From the NCBI RefSeq assembly GCF_026230175.1, contig NZ_CP104208.1:2666001-2730000 (forward strand): a DNA stretch of 64,000 nucleotides, in the 5' to 3' direction. Positions 1-9,606 of the stretch are shown here, piece after piece (positions within the stretch are counted from its first letter, which is position 1; every line of letters starts with the position of its first letter). A model generated the notes under the pieces. It searched no databases and was not told the DNA's origin. It was given only the letters and a program-made list of their open reading frames with translations. Source of the stretch: Desulfovibrio mangrovi. GTDB lineage: Bacteria; Desulfobacterota; Desulfovibrionia; Desulfovibrionales; Desulfovibrionaceae. Position numbers and translations under genes: made by a program.

Positions 1-934
1 TGAGCGGGGGAATGTCGATACGTACCGTCTGCAGGCGGAAGAGCAGATCGCTGCGGAAGGAGCCATCAGATACCATCTGCTCCAGATTCCTGTTGGTCGC
101 CGCCACCAGCCGGAAGTTGCTGTGCACCTCCGCCTTGCTGCCGATGGGACGCACGGTGCGCTCCTGCAGCACGCGCAGAAAGGCTTTCTGCATGTTAAGT
201 GGCAGTTCCCCTATTTCATCGAGGAACAGGGTGCCCCCGTCCGCCTGAATAACCAGACCTACCTGATCCTGATCGGCACCGGTAAAGGCGCCCTTGCGAT
301 GGCCGAAGAGAATGGATTCCACCAGATTTTCGGGCAGGGCCGCACAGTCCACCACCACAAAAGGCCCGCCTGCCCGCGAGCTGTTCTCATGAATGGCACG
401 GGCGAAAAGCTCCTTGCCGGTTCCGGTCTCGCCGATGATAAGCACATTGGAATCGCCCCACGCCGCCTGCGCCACAAGGTCGAGCGAACGCGCCAGCCCC
501 GGGCTGTCGCCCACTATGCGGTCACGCCGCAGCGCACGCACAGGCTGGCATACAGCCGTGCCCGTCCGCTCGCGCCGGTAGTCCAGCGCTCGCTTCAAGG
601 TCAGGGAAATCTTCTGGATGGAGTCGGTCTTTTCGATATAGTCCCATGCGCCGTTGTTTATCGCGAGCTCCGCGCCGTCGGGATCCCCTTCGCCGGTGAT
701 GATGATCACCTCGGGTGCCGACGGGCACTTAGCCAGATCCGCCAGAATGGACAAGCCATTGCCGTCCGGCAGATGCACGTCGAGAAACACGGCGTCGATA
801 TTCTCGCGTCTGGCCATGGCAAGGCCCGACCCCAGATCTTCCGCCGTGGTGGCGTCATGGCCCATGCGCCGCACCGCCCTTGTCAGGGCGTAGCGCATGG
901 ATTCGTCATCATCAATAATGAGCACTCGGGTCAT
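1..934 (-). CDS. Sigma-54-dependent response regulator, NtrC family (3' end cut by window)
   Basis: Cytoplasmic transcriptional activator of sigma-54 promoters. Translating the minus strand from the ATG at 934 gives MTRVLIIDDDES, a receiver domain (acidic pocket DDD, phospho-acceptor in the stretch AVFLDVHLPDGNG), then an AAA+ domain with Walker A GETGTGKE and the sigma-54 contact loop GAFTGAD, and Walker B GGTLFLDEIGE. The frame is open to base 1, so the C-terminal part of the AAA+ domain and any HTH domain lie outside the window. The start overlaps the end of the upstream hybrid kinase gene by 23 bp, which suggests translational coupling and that the kinase is its partner. Its target genes cannot be told from this window. 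Confidence 0.93.
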   Translation of the reverse strand, partial: MTRVLIIDDDESMRYALTRAVRRMGHDATTAEDLGSGLAMARRENIDAVFLDVHLPDGNGLSILADLAKCPSAPEVIIITGEGDPDGAELAINNGAWDYIEKTDSIQKISLTLKRALDYRRERTGTAVCQPVRALRRDRIVGDSPGLARSLDLVAQAAWGDSNVLIIGETGTGKELFARAIHENSSRAGGPFVVVDCAALPENLVESILFGHRKGAFTGADQDQVGLVIQADGGTLFLDEIGELPLNMQKAFLRVLQERTVRPIGSKAEVHSNFRLVAATNRNLEQMVSDGSFRSDLLFRLQTVRIDIPPL

Positions 935-2846
935 CGTCTATCGCCTTGTCGTTCACAGCAACGGATACGGTCTTTTGCTCATCCAGCAGACGCCGCACGG
1001 CGCTGCACAGCTCCACAGTCTCGAAGGGCTTGGTAAAGAATGCTGAAACGCCTACCGTCTTCCAGTCCTTGGGAATACGCGGCAACAGCCCGCTTCCTTC
1101 GAAACCGCTGTACAGAATCACCGGCAGGTCAGCCCGTACCTTATGGATTTCACGCGTCAATTCAACCCCTGTCAGCGTGGGCATCATATGGTCGGTCAAC
1201 ATAAGGTCCACACCGCCGGGGTCCGAGGCAAAATAATCCAGCGCTTCGGGACTGCTGGTCTTGCTGACCACATCGTATCCCAGCCGCGTGAACAGCTTGC
1301 TTACGGAGTAGGCAAGATCCTCGTCATCATCCACAAGCAGGATGGTCTCGGTACCACGAGGCAGCACAGCCACCTCCTCATGGGTTTCCCGCTCCTCGGA
1401 AATGCCTGTACAGGGAAGGTACACGGTGAAGTTACTGCCCTTGCCGGGCACCGACTGCACGGTGATGGTGCCGCCATGCATCTTGATGATGGAGTGGGAC
1501 ATGGACAATCCGAGCCCCGTACCCCCGCTCTTCTTGCGGGTGGTGTAGAACGGCTCGAAGATGCGCTTGGCCACCACCGGCTTCATGCCCACGCCGGTAT
1601 CGGACACCACGAGACGGACATAGACTCCCGGAGGCAGGGCAAGCGCACGGGCGCGATCCACGGACAGGTCTTCCACGTCCAGCGTCACGGAAAGAGCCCC
1701 TTTCATGCCGCGCATGGCCTGCTCCGCGTTGGTGCACAGGTTCATGACCACCTGCAGCAACTGATCGGGGTCCGCCAGCACCTGAGCGCCGTGGGCGTTT
1801 ATCTTCACCCGCACGTCGATGGTGGCGGGAATGAAGGTCTGCAACAGGTGCATGCACTCCTTGATGACGCTCTGCATATTCACAGCGTGACGGGGCGCAT
1901 CTGTCCTGCGGCTGAACGCCTTGATGCGCTTCACCAGATTCTTTCCGCGCTTGGCGGCCTTGAGCACGTGCCGCAGATCCTCATGCACAGGGCTGTTCGT
2001 GGGCGTATCAGACAGAGCCAGCTCACTGCACGAAGTTATCGCTCCGAGAATATTGTTGAAGTCGTGCGCAATGCCCCCAGCGAATATGCCGATGGCCTCC
2101 ATCTTCTGGGCATGACGCAGCTCCTTCTCCATCTGCTTCCACGGCTTGAGGATGCTGTTCACCATGACAAGACTGGTGGGCAGCACGATGATGATGAGCA
2201 CAAGAATGGTACCGGTGCTGACCGTGAGAATGGCGTTGCGCAGGTGCGCGTCCAGACGGGTGCTCAGGCGCAGCTGCTCCGCCTCTATGGCGTCGATATA
2301 GATACCGGTGGCCAGCCAGAACGAGGTGCCGGGAATCATTTCGGCATAGGCCAGCTTGGGCGCTATGATGGCCTCGTTGGGCTTGTTGAAAAGATAGGTG
2401 ACGAACCCGCCGCCGTTCTTGGCCTTCTCACCCAATGCGGCAATATAGGCGTTGCCCTGCGGGTCTTCGTGCTCGTAGCGGTTGCTCCCCTGAAACTCGG
2501 GGTGCAACGGGTGCGCCACGTTCACTCCCTGCTCGTCGTAAATGAAATAGTAGCCGGAATCTTCATAGCGAATGCCGCGGATGGCCTCCTGCAAGGTAAG
2601 CCGCGGGTCCTGCCCCGCCTGCTTTGCCTCGCGGACCGCATCCCCGAGCACATGGGCGAGGGACTGGACGGATTGCCGCAGCGTACGCTCGTAGCCGTCC
2701 ATCATGGCGGACTTGGCCTCGGTGATGGCGTCCGACTCCACCTTGCCCATGAAATAGGTGTAGGTAACCCCGATGGCCGAGGCAAACACGATCATGAAAA
2801 GCAGCAGCAGGCCGATGCGGCTGGCTATGGTCACGTTGTTCTGCAT
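912..2846 (-). CDS. Hybrid sensor histidine kinase with Cache domain and C-terminal receiver
   Basis: Inner-membrane sensor kinase of 644 residues. There is a TM segment at about residues 10-29. A periplasmic Cache-type ligand domain follows at about 30-195, with the pattern SGYYFIYDEQG and FWLATGIYID, and a second TM lies at about 205-228. The HisKA domain carries the phospho-His in the stretch GGIAHDFNNIL. The ATPase domain has DTGVGMKP and GTGLGLSM, and a receiver domain starts with TILLVDDDEDLA at about residue 510. The start has an AGGA-type ribosome site. It is co-oriented with and overlaps the sigma-54 regulator downstream. The C-terminal receiver suggests an internal phosphorelay. The ligand is unknown; Cache domains of this type often bind small organic acids or amino acids. 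Confidence 0.93.
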   Translation of the reverse strand: MQNNVTIASRIGLLLLFMIVFASAIGVTYTYFMGKVESDAITEAKSAMMDGYERTLRQSVQSLAHVLGDAVREAKQAGQDPRLTLQEAIRGIRYEDSGYYFIYDEQGVNVAHPLHPEFQGSNRYEHEDPQGNAYIAALGEKAKNGGGFVTYLFNKPNEAIIAPKLAYAEMIPGTSFWLATGIYIDAIEAEQLRLSTRLDAHLRNAILTVSTGTILVLIIIVLPTSLVMVNSILKPWKQMEKELRHAQKMEAIGIFAGGIAHDFNNILGAITSCSELALSDTPTNSPVHEDLRHVLKAAKRGKNLVKRIKAFSRRTDAPRHAVNMQSVIKECMHLLQTFIPATIDVRVKINAHGAQVLADPDQLLQVVMNLCTNAEQAMRGMKGALSVTLDVEDLSVDRARALALPPGVYVRLVVSDTGVGMKPVVAKRIFEPFYTTRKKSGGTGLGLSMSHSIIKMHGGTITVQSVPGKGSNFTVYLPCTGISEERETHEEVAVLPRGTETILLVDDDEDLAYSVSKLFTRLGYDVVSKTSSPEALDYFASDPGGVDLMLTDHMMPTLTGVELTREIHKVRADLPVILYSGFEGSGLLPRIPKDWKTVGVSAFFTKPFETVELCSAVRRLLDEQKTVSVAVNDKAIDDDPSAHY

Positions 2847-3130
2847 GCGTATGTCCTGCGGTCGGCTGACGCAATGCGCCGACCGTTTCGTTCACAGGAA
2901 GGAGCCGGGCTGCCGGTCCCAGAAGGCATCCGGATCAACCGGAATGCGCCATTCCTGACGTGCGGTACACACTGACGTAAGACAATACCCTGCAAAAGTA
3001 CAGACTGCCCGGACAAAGAGGCAGCCTCTCCTGCCGAACCGATTCCTTTCCATCATTATAATGTCGGAGAACCATTATTCCTGTATGCTTGGCGCAATAT
3101 GCTCAAAACCGCGAATGGAGGAGTCACTTC

Positions 3131-4183
3131 ATGTCCGACGTTGCAACTAAGCTCGGCAAGGACGCCGAATATCTTCTGACCCACGAATGCAAGACCTTCA
3201 GGAAGGAAACCCTTATTCTGCCCGGCCCCGACTTTGTCGACCGCGTCTTCGCACATTCAGACCGCCCCATTCCGGCCCTGCGCAGCCTGCAGCAACTTTT
3301 CGATCACGGACGCCTGGGGGGAACCGGCTACGTTTCCATACTCCCGGTGGATCAGGGAATCGAGCATTCCGCCGCCGCCTCCTTTGCGCCCAACCCCATC
3401 TATTTTGATCCCGAAAACATCGTGAAGCTGGCGCTGGAAGGCGGCTGCAACGCCGTGGCGTCCACACTGGGCGTACTGGCCATGGTTGCCAGAAAATACG
3501 CGCACAAGATTCCCTTCGTACTCAAGTTCAACCACAACGAACTGCTCACCTACCCCACCTTTGAAGACCAGATCCTCTTCGCCTCCATGAAGCAGGCAAG
3601 AGACATGGGCTGCGTTGCCGTGGGCGCGACCATCTACTTCGGCCACGCCACCAGCAACCGCCAGATCATCGAAGTGGCCCGCGCCTTTGAAATGGCGCAG
3701 GACATGGGCATGGCCACCATTCTGTGGTGCTACACCCGCAACAACGCCTTCAAGAAGGACGGAGTGGACTACCACGTTTCCGCCGACCTGACGGGTCAGG
3801 CAAACCACCTTGGCGTGACCATCAAGGCGGATATCGTGAAGCAGAAGCAACCCGAAAACAACGGCGGCTACACAGCCATCAATTTCGGCAAGACCCACCC
3901 TGCCGTCTACCAGTGTCTGACTACGAACCACCCCATCGACCTGACCCGCTATCAGGTTGCCAACTGTTACATGGGCCGCGCGGGCCTCATCAATTCAGGC
4001 GGCGCATCCAGCGGCGCCGACGATCTGAACGAAGCCGTGCGCACGGCTGTCATCAACAAACGCGCTGGCGGCATGGGCCTCATCTCCGGCCGCAAGGCGT
4101 TCCAGCGCCCCATGCAGGAAGGCGTAGACCTGCTGAACGCCATTCAGGACGTGTATCTCGACGACACCGTCACCATTGCCTAA
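3131..4183 (+). CDS. fbaB: Class I fructose-bisphosphate aldolase (DhnA/FbaB type)
   Basis: Predicted to cleave fructose 1,6-bisphosphate to dihydroxyacetone phosphate and glyceraldehyde 3-phosphate, or the reverse in gluconeogenesis, through a Schiff-base lysine. The 350-residue protein matches the prokaryotic class I aldolase family: [11 protein letters not shown] near residue 75, the conserved FVLKFNHNE stretch, and a C-terminal phosphate-binding region around NSGGASSG and GLISGRKAF. The start at MSDVATK is chosen because GGAGGAG lies just upstream; an in-frame start at 3089 lacks a ribosome site. It stands alone and ends at a strong terminator shared with the convergent lipoprotein gene. 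Confidence 0.93.
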   Translation: MSDVATKLGKDAEYLLTHECKTFRKETLILPGPDFVDRVFAHSDRPIPALRSLQQLFDHGRLGGTGYVSILPVDQGIEHSAAASFAPNPIYFDPENIVKLALEGGCNAVASTLGVLAMVARKYAHKIPFVLKFNHNELLTYPTFEDQILFASMKQARDMGCVAVGATIYFGHATSNRQIIEVARAFEMAQDMGMATILWCYTRNNAFKKDGVDYHVSADLTGQANHLGVTIKADIVKQKQPENNGGYTAINFGKTHPAVYQCLTTNHPIDLTRYQVANCYMGRAGLINSGGASSGADDLNEAVRTAVINKRAGGMGLISGRKAFQRPMQEGVDLLNAIQDVYLDDTVTIA

Positions 4184-4221
4184 CGAAACCCCACAAGCCC
4201 ACATAGAACGCCAGGACCCAC

Positions 4222-4250
4222 GAAAAAGGCCGCCCCAAGGCGGCCTTTTT
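4222..4250. terminator. Bidirectional rho-independent terminator
   Basis: A perfect stem GGCCGCC/GGCGGCC with a short loop is flanked by an A run on the left and a T run on the right. It can therefore end transcription of both the aldolase gene (+) and the lipoprotein gene (-). Confidence 0.85.
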
Positions 4251-4271
4251 CCATCTCATGCCCCCCGCTGA

Positions 4272-4955
4272 TTACTGCGGGGGCGGAACAACACGGGCTT
4301 CATCCATACGCTTGCGTACCAACTCTGCCCATTCCTGTATGGCAGTCTTTGCCTGCCCCAGCTTTTTATAATTATCGGTGGAGTATTTATCGCCTGACTT
4401 ACGGTCCCTGAACATGGCCAGCCGTTTGCCAGTCATGGAATCACGGACTTTCATCTCGACGGCAATCGCCCCCACATTGGCATGATCACCGGTCACGGCC
4501 TTCTTGGCAAAGGAGAGGACTATGCCCACGGGAAGAATGGACGTAATGGTGTTCATCACCGGTTTTGACTCCTGAACTTCCGTGATGGCTATTTCCAGTC
4601 GGGCCACCCGGGGACCGGGATCATCCACAACGGGATAGTCCGTCCCCAGCGTTATCACCAGCGCCTCGCGCATAGCCACAGTCAGCTCCTGTAGTTCTTC
4701 GAGAGCAATACCGCTTTCGTCCGCCATCTGCTCCGGCAACCACAACTCTACATCGTTGATTATGAACTGGTCGTAGTGGGCAGCCACCATATCCATTCCA
4801 GGAGTACGCCAGGCATAAGCGCCATCAAGCGAAGGATCTTCCCGCAAGAGCGAATAGGTAAAGCCGTCGCCCAGAAATCCCTCCTCGGGCACCTGTTTTG
4901 CTGAACACCCTGCCATGAATACCAACAGGCATAGTAACCATATGGATTGTTTCAT
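4272..4955 (-). CDS. DUF3313-like lipoprotein
   Basis: Predicted lipoprotein of 227 residues. The signal peptide MKQSIWLLCLLVFMAGC ends in lipobox MAGC, with the Cys lipidated. The mature part begins near GFLGDGFTYSLL and has the layout I associate with DUF3313 lipoproteins: a short soluble domain of alternating strands and a helical C-terminus. A more upstream in-frame start (5012) exists, but ATG 4955 has AAGGAGT at the right distance and gives a clean signal peptide. Function is unknown. Residues 160-185 are moderately hydrophobic (SILPVGIVLSFAKKAV) and may contact the membrane. The family call is from memory of its pattern. Confidence 0.75.
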   Translation of the reverse strand: MKQSIWLLCLLVFMAGCSAKQVPEEGFLGDGFTYSLLREDPSLDGAYAWRTPGMDMVAAHYDQFIINDVELWLPEQMADESGIALEELQELTVAMREALVITLGTDYPVVDDPGPRVARLEIAITEVQESKPVMNTITSILPVGIVLSFAKKAVTGDHANVGAIAVEMKVRDSMTGKRLAMFRDRKSGDKYSTDNYKKLGQAKTAIQEWAELVRKRMDEARVVPPPQ

Positions 4956-5062
4956 GCGACACTCCTTGTTCCGAGTTCGTATCCGATTCTCAGCCCACCA
5001 ACCACTCTCCATATAACCACGTCAGGATATGCCATGAATTATTATAACCGCACCCAATAAAA

Positions 5063-5092
5063 AAGACCGCCGACACTGCTGCCGGCGGTCTT
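5063..5092 (-). terminator. Rho-independent terminator after cobT
   Basis: The stem GACCGCCG/CGGCGGTC is followed on the minus strand by a run of six T, just downstream of the cobT stop codon. Confidence 0.85.
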
Positions 5093-5117
5093 CATCATCA
5101 TTCCGGACAGGGAGACG

Positions 5118-6197
5118 CTACAGCGACTCTGCGCCCTTGGTCACGCCAGCACCGCTGAACGTGGCCATGTCGTTGAATATGTTGCAGGAAGAGCGCAGCA
5201 GGAACAGGGTGAGCGCAGCCCCCGTGCCTTCGCCCAGACGCAGGTTGAGGTCATGCAGCGGCTTGATGCCGAGCGCGGCCAGAATCTTCCGGTGCCCCTG
5301 CTCGGCAGAAGCGTGAGAGAAGAAGGCATAGTCGCGCACATGCGGGCAGATGGCCGCAGCCGCCGTGTAGGCTGCCGTGGAAATGAAGCCGTCCACCAGC
5401 ACGATTTGCTCGTTCTTGGCTGCGCCAAGGATAAGACCGGCCAGTGCGGCTATCTCGTAGCCGCCGAGAGCGGCAAGCACGTTCACGGCATCGCCGGTCT
5501 GAATGGCGGCCTTGTTGGCCTGCAGGGCACGCACGATGACCTTGGTCTTGTGCAGAATACCCTTGGCGTCCAGCCCCGTGCCCGCACCGGTGATTTCCGC
5601 AGGGTCGATGCCCAGATACGCACTGTACAGGGCCGTTGCCGGAGTGGTGTTGGAAATACCCATTTCGCCCGTAGCCACAGTGCGGCAACCGTCGGCAGCA
5701 GCCATATCCGCCAGCTCTATACCGAGCAGCAGCGCCTTCAGACAGTTTTCACGGCTCATGGCGGGGCCGTTCACGAAGTTTTCCGTCCCCTTCGCGATCT
5801 TCCGCTGAATCAGCTTGGGATGCTCAGGATACTCGCCGCCGCAGCTACCCGCGTCCACAACCATGAGATCTGCTCCCACGGTCTGGGCCAGCACGTTGAT
5901 GCCTGCGCCGCCGTTCAGGAAGTTGAGCACCATCTGGCGGGTCACTTCCTGCGGGAAGAGAGAGACGCCTTCGGCAGTCACACCGTGGTCGCCCGCAATG
6001 GTATATATTCTGGCAGAGTCGGCAGTCAGGGGGCGCACGCCACGCTGAATGCAGTATATACGAAGCGCCGTTTCTTCCAGACGTCCAAGGCTGCCCTTGG
6101 GTTTGGTCAAATCATCCAGGTGCGCCTGACCTGCAACCTCCAGAGAGGTATTCACAGGGGCAATGGCCTCTACGGCACTGGCAAAAAGCTGTTCCAT
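5118..6197 (-). CDS. cobT: Nicotinate-nucleotide-dimethylbenzimidazole phosphoribosyltransferase
   Basis: Makes alpha-ribazole phosphate from nicotinate mononucleotide and 5,6-dimethylbenzimidazole (or another lower-ligand base) in assembly of the cobalamin nucleotide loop. The 359-residue length fits CobT. Family landmarks are KPKGSLGRLEETA near residue 33, the IAGDHGV motif, FLNGGAGINVLA, GEMGISNTTPA, and ALGGYEIAALAG. The C-terminus contains a conserved Glu-rich LRLGEGTGAAL segment that holds the catalytic Glu in the family. The start at 6197 follows GGAG; the frame stays open further upstream but without homologous sequence. No cobalamin riboswitch is obvious upstream. It ends in TAG. Confidence 0.93.
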   Translation of the reverse strand: MEQLFASAVEAIAPVNTSLEVAGQAHLDDLTKPKGSLGRLEETALRIYCIQRGVRPLTADSARIYTIAGDHGVTAEGVSLFPQEVTRQMVLNFLNGGAGINVLAQTVGADLMVVDAGSCGGEYPEHPKLIQRKIAKGTENFVNGPAMSRENCLKALLLGIELADMAAADGCRTVATGEMGISNTTPATALYSAYLGIDPAEITGAGTGLDAKGILHKTKVIVRALQANKAAIQTGDAVNVLAALGGYEIAALAGLILGAAKNEQIVLVDGFISTAAYTAAAAICPHVRDYAFFSHASAEQGHRKILAALGIKPLHDLNLRLGEGTGAALTLFLLRSSCNIFNDMATFSGAGVTKGAESL

Positions 6198-6402
6198 GAC
6201 AAATAATCTCCATTGATTCACTTGGGACAATCCAGTGGGCGACACGCTACGCATTATGCCCTTCTGTGGCAAGCGCCCGGGTGCAGTCCAAAGCGAAGTC
6301 CATCTTGCCCGCTTATCTCCTTGAACGACCTCTCGACGCATGCTACCCTTTTCCCGCAATATGTCCCATGGCCACCGGCCAGACACACAAGGAACGCATC
6401 CC

Positions 6403-7782
6403 ATGAAACGCCTCACTCCGTTTACCCTGCCATATATCATCGCAGCTTTGCTCGCGCTGGCCGCCGTGCCGGCCATGGCCATTTCAGACAAGGAATATGA
6501 AGCGCTGGAGGCCAGCCAGAGCCTGCGCATAACGCCGGTTGTCCGCGCCGTACAGAAGGTGGCTCCCGCCGTTGTCAACATAACCACCCAGCGCATGGTG
6601 GAGCGCAGCAACTCGCCTTTCGGCGAACTGTTTCAGGATGAATTCTTCCGGGAGTTCATGGACAGAAGAGGCGTTCCCCAAAAGCAGATACAGCAAAGCC
6701 TTGGTTCGGGCGTCATCATCGACGGCAAGCAGCAGCTCGTGCTCACCAACGCCCATGTAATAGAAGGGGCCACCGCCATTCAGGTACTGCTGCAGGACGG
6801 ACGCAGCTTTGACGCGGACATGGTCGGCTCCGACCCCGACTTCGACCTCGCCGTACTGCGGCTCAAGAATGCCGCCGACCTGCCGGAAACCCCCATGGCC
6901 AGTTCCGGGGACATCATGCCCGGCGAAACCGTCATCGCCATTGGCAACCCGTTCGGCTTCGGCCACACCGTCACCACAGGCGTGGTTTCCGCACTCAACC
7001 GCTCCATCAAGACGGAACAGGGCGTATTCACCGACTTCATCCAGACCGACGCGGCCATCAATCCCGGCAACAGCGGCGGACCGTTACTCAATATCGAAGG
7101 CCAGCTCATCGGCATAAACACGGCCATCTTCGCCAAGGCGGAAGGCATAGGCTTCGCCATTCCCATCGACAAGGCCAAGCGTGCCGTTACCGAGCTGCTT
7201 GATACGGGCAGCGTCTCCCCTGTCTGGCTCGGCGTAGCCGGTCAGAACATCGACCAGCGCATGGCCTCTTGGCTGCGCCTCAAATCCCCCCGCGGCATGC
7301 TCATTACCGAAGTATATGCAGACACCCCTGCTGCCACGGGCGGCCTCAAGCCGGGCGATGTCATGCTGGGCCTGAACGGCATTGCCGTAGAAGACAACGA
7401 TCACTACCTGCAACTCCTGCGCAACCATACGCAGGGCGAACTCATCCGGCTACAGATGCTGCGCGACGGCAAGCCGATGAACCTGAATCTGCGCACGGTG
7501 GCCCTCAGCCCCGCCATAGCCCGGCAGCTTGCCGAACAGCGCTGGGGCTTCGTTGCCGTTGCGGCCAAGAACGGACTCACGGTGCAGTCGGTACGCGCAG
7601 GCAGCCCCGCCGCCCAGCTTGGCCTGCAACAGGGGGACATCATAGTCAAAATCGGTGGCGTGGCCATGCAGAACTACGGAAACTATCTTTATGCCTTTAC
7701 CAAACACCGTCTGGATGCCACAGTTCTCATGCTTGTAGCCCGCGAAGGACGCGGTTATTATGTCCGCATGAAAGTCCAGTAA
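6403..7782 (+). CDS. HtrA/DegP-type periplasmic serine protease with two PDZ domains
   Basis: Periplasmic quality-control protease of 459 residues. The signal peptide covers roughly residues 1-25 (cleavage near AMA-ISD). The trypsin-like domain carries the triad His118 in TNAHVIEG, Asp148 in FDLAVLRL and Ser224 in NPGNSGGP. Two PDZ domains follow at about 270-360 and 375-459, with substrate-binding loops starting near WLGVAGQNID and WGFVAVAAKNG. The two-PDZ layout fits DegP/DegQ/MucD rather than DegS. The start at 6403 follows AAGGAA. It is monocistronic, divergent from cobT. No sigma-E type promoter could be assigned by eye. Confidence 0.94.
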   Translation: MKRLTPFTLPYIIAALLALAAVPAMAISDKEYEALEASQSLRITPVVRAVQKVAPAVVNITTQRMVERSNSPFGELFQDEFFREFMDRRGVPQKQIQQSLGSGVIIDGKQQLVLTNAHVIEGATAIQVLLQDGRSFDADMVGSDPDFDLAVLRLKNAADLPETPMASSGDIMPGETVIAIGNPFGFGHTVTTGVVSALNRSIKTEQGVFTDFIQTDAAINPGNSGGPLLNIEGQLIGINTAIFAKAEGIGFAIPIDKAKRAVTELLDTGSVSPVWLGVAGQNIDQRMASWLRLKSPRGMLITEVYADTPAATGGLKPGDVMLGLNGIAVEDNDHYLQLLRNHTQGELIRLQMLRDGKPMNLNLRTVALSPAIARQLAEQRWGFVAVAAKNGLTVQSVRAGSPAAQLGLQQGDIIVKIGGVAMQNYGNYLYAFTKHRLDATVLMLVAREGRGYYVRMKVQ

Positions 7783-7860
7783 TACGAACAAGATATAATG
7801 CTTTTTCAGCTTTTTCCCCGGCCCTGCCAGCAAATGTAGCGTGATAATGTGCTTCAAGTC

Positions 7861-7889
7861 TTGACACCTGCTAAGCTGACAGCTATCTG
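7861..7889 (+). promoter_or_regulatory. Sigma-70-type promoter of the ferredoxin gene
   Basis: TTGACA at 7861-7866 and TATCTG at 7884-7889 are separated by 17 bases. Transcription would start near 7897, leaving a leader of roughly 95 bases before the ferredoxin ATG. Confidence 0.55.
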
Positions 7890-7993
7890 CAAAATCGATG
7901 AGTCCAATGTCCCCGATTTCCGAAGCTCTCGGAGCACGGGACCTAAATTTAGAAGATTCCCGTAAGGAATCAAAATAAACCTGGAGGAATACC

Positions 7994-8182
7994 ATGGGTT
8001 GGAACGTAACTGTTGATGTTGACAAGTGCACCGGCGACGGCGAATGCGTAGACGTATGTCCCGTTGAAGTTTACGAACTGCAGGACGGCAAGGCTGTTCC
8101 GGTTAACGAAGAAGAGTGCCTGGGCTGCGAATCTTGCATCGAAGTGTGCGAGTCCGACGCCATCACCATTGAAGAAGTTTAA
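7994..8182 (+). CDS. 7Fe-type ferredoxin ([3Fe-4S]/[4Fe-4S]), Desulfovibrio FdIII-like
   Basis: Small cytoplasmic electron carrier of 62 residues. The first cluster motif is C12-x2-D15-x2-C18-x3-C22-P: an Asp stands where the second cysteine of a usual 4Fe motif would be. This matches the Asp-containing 3Fe site of Desulfovibrio africanus ferredoxin III, as I recall it. The second motif has four cysteines (CLGCESCIEVCE). A strong ribosome site (CTGGAGG) and a good promoter suggest high expression. It is a single gene ended by a strong terminator. Likely partners are pyruvate or 2-oxoglutarate oxidoreductases, such as the oor operon in this window (inference). Confidence 0.93.
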   Translation: MGWNVTVDVDKCTGDGECVDVCPVEVYELQDGKAVPVNEEECLGCESCIEVCESDAITIEEV

Positions 8183-8221
8183 GCATCAGTCGTAATTACC
8201 TGTTACGCACTTGATCTGAGC

Positions 8222-8258
8222 CGGACGGTGGAAATAATTTTTTTCCACCGTCCGTTTT
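8222..8258 (+). terminator. Rho-independent terminator after ferredoxin
   Basis: A ten-base-pair stem CGGACGGTGG/CCACCGTCCG with a T-rich loop is followed by TTTT. Confidence 0.85.
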
Positions 8259-8545
8259 CAGTATCTGGCGGCCTGCAGTAAGTAGGGCCTTACCCGCGAG
8301 AAAGGCTGCATCCCGTCTCTCTCAGACCATCCGGTCCACGGCCCGCCCGCAAGCTTCTGCCCAAGCCGCCGATTCAGGAAAAGCACGCGTTGCAACCATT
8401 GCCCTTGCCAGAGGCAAAAATCGTCCCTATTCATGTGGCGGTGTTCGGCATCGGACTGTATCGCCCGCATATGGTACCGCCTTTTCCTGTCCACTTTCAG
8501 TTGCCGATCGTAATCCCAGCGGGACTACTGGTAAGGAGCGTGTGA

Positions 8546-9220
8546 ATGTTACCTGATTTTTCCGATATTTTTGCCAGATACGAAGCACTGGTTGCCGAAG
8601 TGGATGCCGTGTTCGCCAAGGTTGCCGAACAGCATCCCCAGTGCGTGACCTGTGAAAAGGGCTGCAGCGACTGCTGCCACGCCCTCTTTGACCTGAGCCT
8701 CGTGGAAGCCATGTACCTGAACAAGCAGTTCAAGTCGCAGTTCGGCGACGGCGAGGCACGTTCAAACATCATCACCCGCGCCAACGAGGCCGACCGCAAG
8801 TCATACAAAATGAAGCGGCAGGCTTACCGCGATTCGCAGGCCGGCGTTGATACGCAGACCATTCTCGAAAACATGGCCCGCGAACGCCTGCGCTGCCCCC
8901 TGCTGGGCACCGAAGATTCCTGCGAACTCTACCAGAACCGCCCCATCACCTGCCGTCTTTACGGCATTCCCACCGCCATCGGCGGCAAGGCGCACACCTG
9001 CGGCAAGGCAGCCTTCGAAAAGGGCACCCCTTACCCTACCGTGCACATGGACAGGATTCAGGACCGCCTGATCGCCATGAGTCAGGAAATCGCCGAACGC
9101 GTTCAGTCCAAATTCAGCGAACTTTCCGGCGTGTTCGTGCCCGTTTCCATGGCCCTGCTCACTGTCTATGACGAACAGTATCTGGGTGTCCGCGCAGCCA
9201 AGAAGGACGCAGCGAAATGA
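8546..9220 (+). CDS. YkgJ-family cysteine cluster protein
   Basis: Protein of 224 residues with the YkgJ (CxxCxxCC-type) metal-binding pattern. Cysteines lie at CVTCEKGCSDCC near residues 33-44, then CPLL at about 111, CELY near 120, and the signature RPITCRLYG near 130. The family is thought to bind a zinc or Fe-S centre; no reaction is established. A strong ribosome site (AAGGAG) precedes the ATG. It overlaps the next gene by 4 bp (ATGA), so it is translated with the unknown protein and the TPR protein that follow. A second YkgJ protein lies at 42682-43482. Confidence 0.88.
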   Translation: MLPDFSDIFARYEALVAEVDAVFAKVAEQHPQCVTCEKGCSDCCHALFDLSLVEAMYLNKQFKSQFGDGEARSNIITRANEADRKSYKMKRQAYRDSQAGVDTQTILENMARERLRCPLLGTEDSCELYQNRPITCRLYGIPTAIGGKAHTCGKAAFEKGTPYPTVHMDRIQDRLIAMSQEIAERVQSKFSELSGVFVPVSMALLTVYDEQYLGVRAAKKDAAK

Positions 9221-9606
9221 GCATTTCCGCCACCATGTACCGCGACGGTTCCGACCGCGTGCTCACGCCCGAGGAAGAGGAACAGAAGCGCATAATCTAC
9301 GAGCAGATGAATCCGCGTCGGCGCAAGTACGTCGACCGCATCGGATACGACAAGTGGGATCCCTTCCAGAAACCCAACGATCCCATGGAACTGCGCATGG
9401 ACATCACCAAGCGCACCACGCAGCAGCTGGTTCGCGAGTTCCTGCAGAACTACAAAGGCCAATACAGCAATGACTATGGCCGCGGCGTGCTGGAGACAGC
9501 CGTGGGCATAATCAACAGAGACGAGAAGGTTCGAGGCGTTTTCGACTTCTGCGTCTGGTACTACAATCTTCTGATAGACGAGGGGTACACCGACTATGAA
9601 AGCTAG
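9217..9606 (+). CDS. Conserved-looking protein of unknown function
   Basis: I do not recognise this 129-residue protein. It is soluble, strongly charged (EEEEQKR near residue 19, RRRKYVDRIGYDKWDPF at about 34-50), and helical, with aromatic residues near the end (VFDFCVWYYNLL). No signal peptide or membrane segment is present. The gene starts within the stop of the YkgJ gene (ATGA overlap) and its end overlaps the start of the TPR gene by 11 bp. This tight coupling suggests the three products act together. Codon use matches the GC-rich neighbours. Confidence 0.8.
   Translation: MSISATMYRDGSDRVLTPEEEEQKRIIYEQMNPRRRKYVDRIGYDKWDPFQKPNDPMELRMDITKRTTQQLVREFLQNYKGQYSNDYGRGVLETAVGIINRDEKVRGVFDFCVWYYNLLIDEGYTDYES

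Noticed and set aside
1143-2975. Long open frame on the plus strand opposite the hybrid kinase (and similar ones opposite nrdD, glnN, carA)
   Set aside because: These are antisense shadows of GC-rich genes with strong third-position bias. They lack ribosome sites and family motifs, while the opposite strand codes clear domains.
6198-6402. Cobalamin riboswitch upstream of cobT
   Set aside because: A CCCACTGG-like stretch is present, but the rest of the B12-box and the paired elements are missing.
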